64,000 nt of DNA from Halomonas sp. GD1P12 (lineage in GTDB: Bacteria > Pseudomonadota > Gammaproteobacteria > Pseudomonadales > Halomonadaceae). Shown in pieces: positions 15,685 to 24,278 of this stretch. The notes under the pieces are model-generated. The model was not told the origin of the DNA. It saw only the letters and a program-made list of their open reading frames with translations, and ran no database searches. Where the stretch lies: contig NZ_CP107007.1 in assembly GCF_025725645.1 (NCBI RefSeq), positions 496,001 through 560,000 on the forward strand, given 5' to 3'. How positions within the stretch are numbered: position 1 is the first letter of the stretch; each line of letters begins with the position of its first letter. The position numbers were made by a program, and so were the translations under genes.

Positions 15685-17163
15685 TTAGCGGGTAAGGTTT
15701 AATAATTTTAAAACGTTTTGCGATGACTGGTTTGCCTGAGCCAAAAGAGCATCACCAGCTCGTTGTAAAATTTGGCTTTTAACCAAACGGCTGCTCTCCA
15801 GCGCGTAGTCTGCATCCATGATACGAGATTGCGCGGTATATAGATCAGCGGTTTGGTTTTCGCTTCCGGTAACTGCGCTTTCCAGTCTATTTTGTGTCGC
15901 GCCGTAATATCCCCGATAATCGCCAATTGTTTGTAGCGCGGATTGAAAATAAGAGATTGCATCTTGGGCGTTCCCAGCCGTATCCAGCGATACTTCTTCC
16001 AGGCCTAGCGATCGATGGTCAGAAGGAGTCGCTTCGATCGTCATGGTTTCAAGATCATTTCCATAATCAGCGCTGGTAACAATAGTAATTGACTGGCTAG
16101 TTGGCGCTGAGCTGGGCTCTGGATCAACCCATTCGACAGGCATCTCATCCCAAGTCGCTTTGGCATAAAATATGCCGCGTCCTACTACCAATAGCATCAA
16201 GGGCTCAGTTGTCTTATCGATAGTAATGACTTCAAACGTCTCAGAGGGTGTAACGTTGTCAATGCTGCCGCTATTGAAATCAGTGCCCTCCTCTAATGCG
16301 AACGCTCGATCTCGATCACCGCTATAGGTAATTCTCATGCCGTTATATTCGAAATCGACGGGCGGGTTGTCGATACTATACTGACCTGTCGCATCCTTAA
16401 ATACTGAGGCATCGTAGGCCGCACCGGGTAAAAGACCGTTTTCTTCGGTCATCAGTTTATCCGCTGAGTCGGCATCATTGATATTGCGTGACGACCACAC
16501 ATAGTCGGTCGGGCTATTATCCGAACCAATGACGGGGGTTCCTACCAGATGCTTGCCATCAAGTGTAAAAAGCTGCATATCGTCATCAACTCTAAGGGAG
16601 TTCATATCGATACGCACTTGGGTGGCACCCGCTGGAATGTAGGCAGTCGGTACGATTCCTGATGTGAAGTTCTTTAACTTGTCATCCAGTTTGACCGTAA
16701 TATGCTCAGTATTTCCCAATCGAGCAGGGGCGGGCCCCGGCTCAGCCGGTGCCAAGGGCATTTTGCCAAACGCTTCTGTAGCATTGGCGATGCGGTCAAT
16801 TTCGTCTCGCAGCTGCATGTACTCGCCATTGATCGCCGAACGGTCATTACTGGATAGCGTTTCCGACGCGGCCTGTACCGCTAAACGATTGGCGCGGTGT
16901 AGCAGGTTATTAATACTGTTCAGGCCGCCTTCGGCCGTTTGTATCAGGCTGATGCCATCATTCATGCCTCGCTGCGATTGCGCGTTGGCTCTAATACTAC
17001 TTTCCATTTTGTTGGCGATCGCACGTCCCGCAGCATCATTCTTGGAGCTGTTGATACGCAAACCGGATGATAGACGTTGTATTGCTGTTTGAGCAGAATT
17101 TCGAGCCGTAACTCGATTCTGTTGTAACGCAAGACTCGTCATATTGGTCCTGATGCCCATCAT
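15685..17163 (-). CDS. Large divergent flagellin with central insert domain
   Basis: 492 residues, sixth flagellin in the window. N-terminal D0/D1 (1-145: IRTNMTSLALQQN, LSSGLRINSSKNDAAGRAIA, AVQAASETLSSNDR) and C-terminal D1/D0 (about 410-492: QSRIMDADYALESSRLVKSQ, ending LLNLTR) are clearly flagellin but distinct from the tandem set. Between them lie about 260 residues with no relation to the small variable loops of the other copies; these are probably an exposed D2/D3-like domain rich in Asp, Thr and Ser. Either of two adjacent ATGs may be used; GGAG precedes. It is transcribed in the same direction as the upstream chemoreceptor, with 211 bases between them. No clear sigma-28 promoter was found directly upstream. 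Confidence 0.9.
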   Translation of the reverse strand: MMGIRTNMTSLALQQNRVTARNSAQTAIQRLSSGLRINSSKNDAAGRAIANKMESSIRANAQSQRGMNDGISLIQTAEGGLNSINNLLHRANRLAVQAASETLSSNDRSAINGEYMQLRDEIDRIANATEAFGKMPLAPAEPGPAPARLGNTEHITVKLDDKLKNFTSGIVPTAYIPAGATQVRIDMNSLRVDDDMQLFTLDGKHLVGTPVIGSDNSPTDYVWSSRNINDADSADKLMTEENGLLPGAAYDASVFKDATGQYSIDNPPVDFEYNGMRITYSGDRDRAFALEEGTDFNSGSIDNVTPSETFEVITIDKTTEPLMLLVVGRGIFYAKATWDEMPVEWVDPEPSSAPTSQSITIVTSADYGNDLETMTIEATPSDHRSLGLEEVSLDTAGNAQDAISYFQSALQTIGDYRGYYGATQNRLESAVTGSENQTADLYTAQSRIMDADYALESSRLVKSQILQRAGDALLAQANQSSQNVLKLLNLTR

Positions 17164-17374
17164 GGAGTAGCTGCTCCGGTTGCTTCTAACTCTGGATTAC
17201 GAAACCGCTCTCCAAAAAATCGTTGTTGTACCGTTTGTTACCTTGGTAGTAATGACGCTCCATGCGACCCCGCTTGGAGCTTTCGCTCTCTATTATATTG
17301 TTATTACTGCGTTTGATATCGTTCATTAACGACAGCATTGCCCTCCAATTTCTCACTTCATGGACCATAGGCGC

Positions 17375-19327
17375 TTACCACGAGCTACTGTGGGCCAATA
17401 CCGGCGTATATTCCTTTTCAGTCACCTTGAACCGCCCCACCATCCCCGCCATATCCACCGCCTGATCATCCAGCGATCCGCTGGCGGTCGCCACTTCCTC
17501 GACCAGCGCCGCGTTTTGCTGGGTGACCTCATCGAGCTGGGCCAGCGCCTGGTTGATCTGCTCGATCCCCGAGGACTGCTCGTTCGAGGCGGCGGATATC
17601 TCGGTGACCAGCGCGGCGGTGTGCTGGGCGCGCTCGGCAATGGAGGTCAGCGCTTCGCTGGTGGCGTTCACCAGGCCCGAGCCCTGGGTGATGCTTTCGA
17701 CGTTATTATCGATCAGCTGGCGAATCTGGCGGGCCTCCTCGGCACTGCGGCTGGCCAGATTGCGCACTTCCGAGGCGACGACGGCAAAGCCGCGGCCCTG
17801 TTCGCCGGCACGCGCGGCTTCCACGGAGGCGTTGAGCGCGAGGATATTGGTCTGAAAGGCGATATTGTCGATCGCCTCCACAATGGCGGTGACTTTCTGG
17901 TTGGCTTGGTGGATCTGCTCCATGGCCGTACGCGCCTGCTGGGAGACAAGGCTTGCCTCATTGGCCTGGTCGGCCATGTCCTGGGTAGAGAGGCGCGCCT
18001 GCTGAGCGGTGTCGGCACTCTGCCTGACGTTGGCGGTGATCTGTTCCATGCTCGAGGCGGTTTGTACCAGCGAGGATGACTGCTCCTCGGTGCGCTGGGC
18101 AAGGTCCGCGTTGCCCTTGGCGATCTCCTTGCTGGCAAGCTCCACGGAAAGCGCGCTCTGCTTGATGCTGGCGACCAGCTCCTCGGTGTTGGCCGTCGAA
18201 TCGTTGAAGGCCAGGTAGAGCGTCGAGAGCTCGTCGCTTCCCGGCACCGCCAAGCGCTGGGTGAGATCGCCGCCACGATTGCGAATGCTGTCGAGCGCGG
18301 CCTGAAGCGGGCGTGTAATGCTGCGCACGATCAAAAACGCCAGCAGCAGTGCCAACAGCGTGGCGGCTATAGAAGCGACCAGATAGATGATCAATCCTCG
18401 GATCGCTTCGCTGTGCAGCCGCTGCGCCGTAGCGAGCAGGTGGTTCGAAGCCTGCTGGGCCACCCCGTTGAGCTGGTCGATGAATTGGGTTTGCTGGTCG
18501 AACCAGCTCTGGTGGTTGACGCCGAAGCCACCGGCGACGCCGCGCTCCATGGCGATCTGGCGCATAGCAGCCAAGTTGTCCGCCAGCGGGCTTTGACGGA
18601 CCTCGGCCAGCCGCTGCGCAAGGTCTGGCGTTGCGAGCATGTCGAAACTGCGAAGATAGGCGCTCGAGCGGCCCGCCAGCGAGAGAAAGGTGCTATAAGC
18701 GGCGGGGGAGAGCACATCGGTACTAAAAGCGGTCGTCAGTACCGCGCGCTCGATACCGGCGAGCTCTTTCACGTTGAGCAGGTGGTAGTTGGCGTTAAGC
18801 TGACGAACGATTTCACCCTGCTCCACACTGAACGTCAGGCGGCTAACGATATCGATCATTAGCGCGTTGATCCCCGAGTAGTAAGCGGTCGACTGCTCGC
18901 CGCTCACGCCCAGCCGATCGATCTGCTGGCGTACGGTAGCGAGTTCGCTTAGCTGCTGCTCGGCTTGCGTCACCTGTGCTCTAAGCGCGGCATCGGCGTC
19001 GGTAAACGTGAAATCCGCCAGATAGGTCTCGAGTTGATCGAGCTCCTGATCGGTTTGGCGGCGCTGCTCGGGAAGCTCTACGCGAAAGTTCTGCCCACTG
19101 CTGCCTAAAAAGGCGGCCGACATGCCGCGTTCGCGTTGAAGCTCGTGCACCAGTTCGCCGGCGTGCTGGCTCAGGGTGGTCATTCTTTGCAGCGCATTCA
19201 TCCTTGCGGCCATCTCGCTACGCTCCAGAATGCCGGAGGCCGCCAGCCACACCATCGTGAGCAGCGGGAGAAACAGCACGAGTATGAATTTGCGTCCCAT
19301 GGGGATACGGTGTAATGCCTTGAGCAT
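17375..19327 (-). CDS. Methyl-accepting chemotaxis protein with NIT sensor domain
   Basis: 650 residues. A TM helix (about 13-32) is followed by a periplasmic all-helical NIT domain (about 45-300) carrying the hallmark [20 protein letters not shown], and then a second TM (about 308-332). Next come HAMP (about 333-388, [20 protein letters not shown]) and the cytoplasmic signalling hairpin with the conserved tip [23 protein letters not shown] domains are thought to sense nitrate/nitrite, so the receptor may steer motility to electron acceptors; the ligand is inference. No C-terminal CheR-docking pentapeptide of the xWxxF type is present (ends HSSSW). A good sigma-28 promoter lies upstream. Confidence 0.93.
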   Translation of the reverse strand: MLKALHRIPMGRKFILVLFLPLLTMVWLAASGILERSEMAARMNALQRMTTLSQHAGELVHELQRERGMSAAFLGSSGQNFRVELPEQRRQTDQELDQLETYLADFTFTDADAALRAQVTQAEQQLSELATVRQQIDRLGVSGEQSTAYYSGINALMIDIVSRLTFSVEQGEIVRQLNANYHLLNVKELAGIERAVLTTAFSTDVLSPAAYSTFLSLAGRSSAYLRSFDMLATPDLAQRLAEVRQSPLADNLAAMRQIAMERGVAGGFGVNHQSWFDQQTQFIDQLNGVAQQASNHLLATAQRLHSEAIRGLIIYLVASIAATLLALLLAFLIVRSITRPLQAALDSIRNRGGDLTQRLAVPGSDELSTLYLAFNDSTANTEELVASIKQSALSVELASKEIAKGNADLAQRTEEQSSSLVQTASSMEQITANVRQSADTAQQARLSTQDMADQANEASLVSQQARTAMEQIHQANQKVTAIVEAIDNIAFQTNILALNASVEAARAGEQGRGFAVVASEVRNLASRSAEEARQIRQLIDNNVESITQGSGLVNATSEALTSIAERAQHTAALVTEISAASNEQSSGIEQINQALAQLDEVTQQNAALVEEVATASGSLDDQAVDMAGMVGRFKVTEKEYTPVLAHSSSW

Positions 19328-19402
19328 TGGTCGTTCTCTTGCACGTTAGCGGAATCTGGTCACTCCCCGGGGTTAACCACGACTAATCCAAGGATTGATA
19401 TT

Positions 19403-19429
19403 CTATCGGCGCCCGAGCGACGAAATTGA
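19403..19429 (-). promoter_or_regulatory. Sigma-28 promoter of the chemoreceptor gene
   Basis: Read on the minus strand: TCAATTTC, 11 bases, GCCGATAG. This matches the FliA consensus TAAAGTTT-N11-GCCGATAA at 5 of 8 and 7 of 8 positions with exact spacing, about 75 bases before the ATG. Confidence 0.65.
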
Positions 19430-20040
19430 GCAAAATAATTCAATTTAAATAGAAAGTTACTGAATCAAACGTTTGATTCCTCCTGGGCCATGAATCCAGG
19501 GGTCGAGATGGTTGAGATCAACAGTCATAAGGCTGCTTACATGATTCAAATCCGGTGGCTACCGCCGCATCAATAGTGACGAACCCGACGGCAAGTCTGC
19601 CCGACGTAAGGATAAAAAACGTCTTTTCGGCGAAGCGTAATAAAACGGCAAGCTTAATTTTTATCTATCAAAAGTTAATAATTAAAGGAAGCTTTTTAAT
19701 CCATGTTGTTTGTTTTTTATACCGTTTGATGAGTTTGTTGATTTATAAATGTCTTAGCGCTTCAAGATGGGCCGATTTTTAAACTGGGCTTACTGAAGTT
19801 GAGAGGTTGAATAAGCGCGAATGGCAGCTAAATAGCCGTAAAAGTTGCTAGTAAGGCGGTTTTCTTGCATCAAAGTCGGGCAAATGAGCAGGTTGGCGTT
19901 GTGATCATAACGTGCGTTATAGGGAGGCTGCTTATGGGTTGCAAGCCCTTTTATATCGGCTACCTTACCACTACACATTTATGGTGCTTATAAAGCGCTA
20001 TTGATCGATCTGAAGTTTAATCATACAAGGAGTGGATTAG
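19430..20040. other. Long AT-rich spacer before ectD
   Basis: About 610 bases between divergent genes, low in GC and without a credible gene: the short open frames here lack Shine-Dalgarno sites and recognisable content. AAGGAGTGG at its end is the ectD ribosome site. The length leaves room for an osmoregulated promoter, but no confident elements could be named. Confidence 0.45.
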
Positions 20041-21027
20041 ATGACAGTCACCAACACACCGCTTAATGTTGTGACCGCCCATAAACAGTTCAGTGAACTC
20101 GGCGATACGCTCTCTACGCAAACGACGAGTGCGCAGGACCTTTACCCGACACGTCTGGCCGAGGCGCCGGCCTCGCTGACCCAGCCCCGACAGGATGCGG
20201 TGGTGAAAGGGGGCAAGCTCGATGGGCCGCTATCGAAAGCGCAGCTTGAAGAGTTCGAGCGTAAGGGCTTTTTGTTCATTCCCAACCTGATCAGCGGCGA
20301 CGAGCTCGAGGAGCTTTGCGATGATATTACCGAGCTGATGAATCGGGATGAGTTTCGCAACCGCGAGTTCAGCATCACCGAGCCCGAAAGCAACGAAATT
20401 CGCTCGCTGTTCGCTGTCCACAAGCTCTCCGAACGCCTGGGCGCGCTCGCCTCGGACGACCGTGTGGCCGGTGCGGCGCGTCAGATCATCGGTGACGACC
20501 CCTACATTCACCAGTCGCGCATCAACTACAAGCCGGGCTTTGCCGGTAAAGGGTTCAACTGGCATTCGGATTTTGAGACCTGGCACGCCGAAGACGGCAT
20601 GCCGCGGATGGACGCCGTCAGCGCTTCGCTGATTTTGACCGATAACCATGAGTTCAATGGGCCGCTGATGCTCATCCCCGGTTCGCACAAGGAGTTCGTT
20701 CCGTGTCTGGGCGAAACGCCGAAGGATAACCACAAGAGCTCGCTGAAAGCCCAGGAAGTGGGCGTGCCAAGCGCCGAAGCACTTAGTGAGTTGGTGGCCA
20801 AGCACGGCATCGAAGCGCCGAAGGGCAAGGCCGGCGGGCTGCTATTGTTCGATTGCAACACGCTGCACGCCTCCAACGCGAACCTCTCGCCGGACCCGCG
20901 CAGCAACGTATTCTTCGTATTCAACCGTCTGGATAACCGCTGCGGTGAGCCTTTCGCAGCACCCAAGCAGCGCCCGGGTTTCCTGGCCCATGGCCCGGAT
21001 GCGAACTGGTCGCCGCAGTCGGGTTAA
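20041..21027 (+). CDS. ectD: Ectoine dioxygenase (ectoine hydroxylase) EctD
   Basis: Fe(II)/2-oxoglutarate dioxygenase converting ectoine to 5-hydroxyectoine, a stress-protective compatible solute; cytoplasmic. 328 residues, usual length. The EctD signature region runs from FNWHSDFETWHAEDGMPRMD through LMLIPGSHKEF. The iron triad is His175, Asp177 and His276 (in LHASNAN), and the 2-oxoglutarate Arg is near 287. QDLYPTR near the N-terminus is also typical. No ectABC genes adjoin, which is common in Halomonas. AAGGAGTGG sits 8 bases before the ATG and a strong terminator follows. Confidence 0.97.
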   Translation: MTVTNTPLNVVTAHKQFSELGDTLSTQTTSAQDLYPTRLAEAPASLTQPRQDAVVKGGKLDGPLSKAQLEEFERKGFLFIPNLISGDELEELCDDITELMNRDEFRNREFSITEPESNEIRSLFAVHKLSERLGALASDDRVAGAARQIIGDDPYIHQSRINYKPGFAGKGFNWHSDFETWHAEDGMPRMDAVSASLILTDNHEFNGPLMLIPGSHKEFVPCLGETPKDNHKSSLKAQEVGVPSAEALSELVAKHGIEAPKGKAGGLLLFDCNTLHASNANLSPDPRSNVFFVFNRLDNRCGEPFAAPKQRPGFLAHGPDANWSPQSG

Positions 21028-21038
21028 TCGTTGTACCA

Positions 21039-21064
21039 GGCCGCCTGGCAGGCGGCCATTTTTA
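21039..21064 (+). terminator. Terminator of ectD
   Basis: GGCCGCC, TGGCA loop, GGCGGCC, then ATTTTTAT. Confidence 0.85.
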
Positions 21065-21118
21065 TAGAGCGCCGCTCTTTTGCAGGTCAATAAGAGCGGT
21101 GTTTTAACGTTACAGTGT

Positions 21119-21263
21119 TAGGGTCTGTCTGAAAAGTCGGCGAGCGAAGGCAAGACAAGGCAAAAATTGGCGAAGAAACGGAGTTTACGATGTGTAAATG
21201 AGTATTCTGAGCCAATTTTTAACGCCGTATTGTCGAGCGCAGGCACTTTTCAGACAGAGCCTA
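21119..21263. mobile_element. 141-bp MITE-like hairpin element with TA target duplication
   Basis: Ends GGGTCTGTCTGAAAAGT (21121 onward) and the near-perfect inverse ACTTTTCAGACAGAGCC (ending 21261), with one mismatch, flanked on both sides by TA. The interior is also self-complementary (GGCAAAAATTGGC against GCCAATTTTTAACGCC; GCGAGCG against CGAGCGC), so the whole element can fold into one long hairpin. There is no coding capacity, so it would need a transposase supplied elsewhere; TA duplication suggests the IS630/Tc1 type or similar. It lies between ectD and yciF. Confidence 0.65.
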
Positions 21264-21587
21264 GATAACGCTCCTGGTAGGGCAGCGGTATTTAACGTTT
21301 TTGTTATCACGCGCCATTCTTTTAGGTAGCCGCTACTTTTACTTGCCTTGATGTTGTATGAAGCCCGCCTATGATGAAGTTACCGGCTTCTGATTCATTC
21401 AAGAAGCACCTGCTCGGGCAAAAGAGCGAGCCGGTAATTGCCTAACTATTTCTTATGGAAAAGAGAGGTCGCGGCGTGAAAGCGGAGTCTTTCGGACGCT
21501 GTCGATCGAGCGTGCTCAAGGATGAGCAGTCAACCTCTGCCAGAGCAGGGACGTGCTGGCAGCCTCGGTTCAAGACGAGAGGTCGCC

Positions 21588-22091
21588 ATGGAAAGCAAGC
21601 ACCTGTTGGACTGGCTGCGTGACGCGCACGCCATGGAAGTAGAGGCCGAGCAGATGCTCGGTGCCCGAATTCAACGGCTCGAACGCTACCCGATCCTGCA
21701 AAAGCGTCTCGAAGAGCATCTTGACGAGACGAAAGGGCAGATAAAGAAACTCGAGCACTGCATGGGCCTTCTGGGTAGCGATGATTCGACGCTCGAGGAT
21801 GCCGGCGCGCCGCCTGCCGTATCGAGCCATATTTTGAGCGCTACCATGGAGAACGAAGACGTCGTCAAATGCAGTATCGCCGCCTATGCGTTCGAGCACT
21901 TTGAAATCGCCAGCTACAAGGCGATCGTCAAGGCGGCGGATCACGCGAAAGAGGCGGAAATTTCACAAATTTGCCGCGAAAGCCTCGAGGAAGAAGTCGC
22001 CATGGCAAAATGGCTCAAGGAGCACTTTGATGAAACGACGCGCGTTTTTTTGGAGCGCTCACAGGACGGTACGTTGAACGCTACCGAGTAA
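21588..22091 (+). CDS. YciF-family ferritin-like protein (DUF892)
   Basis: 167 residues from the ATG at 21588; the longer frame from 21522 adds 22 residues that lack family likeness. A four-helix, ferritin-like protein of the DUF892/YciE-YciF family, known mainly as a general or osmotic stress protein. Helices include HLLDWLRDAHAMEVEAEQML, FEHFEIASYKAIVKAAD and ESLEEEVAMAKWLKEHFDE, with Glu/His pairs that could bind a di-metal centre. Biochemical role unknown. A clear terminator follows. Stress context fits neighbouring ectD, though they are separated by the MITE-like element. Confidence 0.85.
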   Translation: MESKHLLDWLRDAHAMEVEAEQMLGARIQRLERYPILQKRLEEHLDETKGQIKKLEHCMGLLGSDDSTLEDAGAPPAVSSHILSATMENEDVVKCSIAAYAFEHFEIASYKAIVKAADHAKEAEISQICRESLEEEVAMAKWLKEHFDETTRVFLERSQDGTLNATE

Positions 22092-22122
22092 CACTAGTTT
22101 TCGGTAATTCTCTTTTTTGCTA

Positions 22123-22150
22123 AACCCCGATTTTAAGTCGGGGTTTTTTG
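22123..22150 (+). terminator. Terminator of the yciF-like gene
   Basis: AACCCCGA, TTTTAAG, TCGGGGTT and a run of T. Confidence 0.88.
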
Positions 22151-22596
22151 ATATTTATAGTTTAAGTTTTTATATTTTATGACCCTTTAATTTGCCATTC
22201 AGTAATTAATTGAAGAGTATTTATTGTTGTTTATGTTGATTATCTGTTGTTGATAGCGGTGTTTTTAAGCAAGGAGTTTCTTTCAATAACATAAGTTATT
22301 ATTTTTAATAGCTTTATTCTTTGACAAAAAATCTCTGATGTTCAATTATCATCTGCCTGGTTTAAAGCGGCTTTATGGCCCTCGGCCACCTGAATAATCG
22401 CCAGTTATTTAACCCTTGTTAAATTTATCGAGCTTGAAGGTGTGCCGTTTCTCGCAATGAGCCAGTGTATTGCGCTCGTTGTTTTATCGACGTTGGTCGT
22501 ACTCAGGCGCTCGAATAATTGGCGCCAAGCCGGGTACCCGAGTTATGCAAACCTTCGTCAGTACGCAGCAAGCAGAATGTTGATGGAAAGGATTTA
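22151..22596 (+). promoter_or_regulatory. AT-rich leader of the Crp/Fnr-type gene with possible sigma-70 promoter
   Basis: About 445 bases without a gene. TTGACA at 22321-22326, 17 bases, then AATTAT at 22344-22349 is a possible sigma-70 promoter, implying a leader of some 240 bases. GGAAAGGA precedes the ATG. No clear FNR box or riboswitch could be recognised. Confidence 0.35.
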
Positions 22597-23367
22597 ATGG
22601 AAGCAGGTAGCTCTACGCCGCTACTCGACGGTCGCGGTGCCAAGGATGCGCGCATTACGCTCGCCAACACGCTGGGGCTTTACGGCCCTATCGGCGCGTT
22701 GTCGCAGAGCCTGTTGGGCGGCGTCGGTGTAAAAACCATCACACTGCGAAGACATCAGAAGCTCTTTTTTCTTCAGGAAGGCAAGCCCCGCCTTTTTGTC
22801 GTGAAGAAGGGCTGGGTGGGCATTTGCCACTCGGTGAAAAACTACGGGCAGGATATCGGTAACGTCTATATGCCCGGCGATATCGTCGGCCTGCGTGAAA
22901 GCTTTTTTGACCATCAGGACGTGGCCATTCTGGCGCTACAGCACTGCGAGCTGGAAAGAGTGGCGGCCGAGGACCTGCACGAGTTATTCGAGGCGCACGA
23001 TGACATAAGAAAGGCGATCGTTTCTTATGTCATGGTGAACGACAACATCGCCATTGCGCGGCTAAGAAGCTGCACCCACCACAAGGCAGAGGAGCGCGTT
23101 GCCCACTATCTGCTCGAAGTCTACGCGCGCTACCGTTTCAAGCAGGACGACGATGCCGATTTCTTCTCGCTGCCCATTACCCAGGAAGTGATCGGCGAGC
23201 TTTTAGGCATGACCAGCGTCCATGTTAGCCGCTGCATGACTGCGCTCGAGCAAAAAAAGCTGATCCGCAAAAGCCGCACCGTCGTCAAGCTGCTCGAGCC
23301 TGAGCAATTAAAAGAGCAAACCGGCTTCGACGAGCAGCTGATGTACGGGCACGTCTACATGAACTGA
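22597..23367 (+). CDS. Crp/Fnr family transcriptional regulator
   Basis: 256 residues from the ATG at 22597, which has GGAAAGGA upstream; the frame open from 22519 is not supported. An N-terminal cyclic-nucleotide-binding-like beta-roll (about 35-150, including FFLQEGKPRLFVVKKGWVGI and YMPGDIVGLRE) is followed by the long dimer helix and a C-terminal winged helix (about 190-245, LPITQEVIGELLGMTSVHVS). The N-terminal Cys cluster of oxygen-sensing FNR is absent, so an iron-sulfur FNR role is unlikely. The ligand and targets are unknown. Stands alone. Confidence 0.88.
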   Translation: MEAGSSTPLLDGRGAKDARITLANTLGLYGPIGALSQSLLGGVGVKTITLRRHQKLFFLQEGKPRLFVVKKGWVGICHSVKNYGQDIGNVYMPGDIVGLRESFFDHQDVAILALQHCELERVAAEDLHELFEAHDDIRKAIVSYVMVNDNIAIARLRSCTHHKAEERVAHYLLEVYARYRFKQDDDADFFSLPITQEVIGELLGMTSVHVSRCMTALEQKKLIRKSRTVVKLLEPEQLKEQTGFDEQLMYGHVYMN

Positions 23368-23533
23368 GCCGCCTGATCGGCGTCATGGGCAAGCGGATAG
23401 CCGCGTTTGACTTGCAGGCAGCCGGTAAAACGATGGCCGGTAAAAAAGCAGGGCGGGTTGTTGTGCCGGTGCTCGGGTGGGGTAGACTAGTGCGCCTGTC
23501 CCGGCACGTATAACGAGAAGGAGAGTACCCGCC

Positions 23534-24199
23534 ATGCGTTTTGTTACCCGGTTTACCGATGGCCAGGAGTTTTCCCACGCGCTGGGTAAAATCGTGTGTG
23601 TTGGCCGCAACTACGCCGACCACGCCAAGGAGCTCGATAACCCGGTACCCTCGGAGCCGCTTTTGTTCATCAAGCCGGCGACCAGCGCGGTGGATATTAC
23701 TCAGCCTCTGGAGCCACCCTTCTCGCGCGGCGAGGTGCATTTTGAAACCGAGCTTGCGCTTTTGATCGGCGAGTCGCTGACCCACGCGACCCATGAGCAG
23801 GCCGAGCGCGCCGTGGTCGGGATTGGCCTGGCGCTCGATCTCACCCTGCGCGACGTACAGACCAAACTCAAGGAGAAGGGCCACCCCTGGGAGATCGCCA
23901 AGGCCTTCGACGGCGCCTGCCCGCTCTCGGCGTTCTTGCCGCTAAGCCAGGTGCCCAACTGGAACGCGCTGACCTTTACGCTCGAGATCAACGGCGAGCA
24001 GCGCCAGTTCGGTGAAGGCTCCGACATGCTGTTTGCGATCCCGACGCTGGTGGCGGAAATGAGCCGCCACTTCACCCTCGAACCGGGCGACGTCGTGCTG
24101 ACCGGCACGCCCGCCGGCGTCGGCGAGCTGCCCCGCGGCGCGGCGCTCAAACTGACGCTGACCGGTGGGCTCGAGGTGAGCACCTCCGTCGTCGAATAA
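23534..24199 (+). CDS. Fumarylacetoacetate hydrolase family protein (YcgM-like acylpyruvase)
   Basis: 221 residues, single FAH domain. Conserved segments: IVCVGRNYADHAKEL, PLLFIKPATS, the metal-binding HFETELALLIG, ALDLTLRDVQ, WEIAKAFDGACPLS and DVVLTGTPAGVGEL. Members hydrolyse acylpyruvates or decarboxylate oxaloacetate using Mg or Mn; the substrate here cannot be told. Convergent with speA across a shared bidirectional terminator. Confidence 0.9.
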   Translation: MRFVTRFTDGQEFSHALGKIVCVGRNYADHAKELDNPVPSEPLLFIKPATSAVDITQPLEPPFSRGEVHFETELALLIGESLTHATHEQAERAVVGIGLALDLTLRDVQTKLKEKGHPWEIAKAFDGACPLSAFLPLSQVPNWNALTFTLEINGEQRQFGEGSDMLFAIPTLVAEMSRHFTLEPGDVVLTGTPAGVGELPRGAALKLTLTGGLEVSTSVVE

Positions 24200-24212
24200 C
24201 CGCTCAAACGTA

Positions 24213-24249
24213 AAAAGGGGCCGCCGGCTGAGTGCCGGCGGCCCCTTTT
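24213..24249. terminator. Bidirectional terminator between ycgM-like gene and speA
   Basis: Sixteen-base perfect stem (AAAAGGGGCCGCCGGC against its inverse) with loop TGAGT, ending in T runs on both strands. Confidence 0.9.
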
Positions 24250-24278
24250 CTGTTTCATGCAGCGCGCCTTGAGCGGCG

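Noticed and set aside
17186..17368. 60-codon minus-strand frame between the chemoreceptor and the large flagellin
   Set aside because: Weak ribosome site and no recognisable sequence; composition matches the spacer. Not excluded but not supported.
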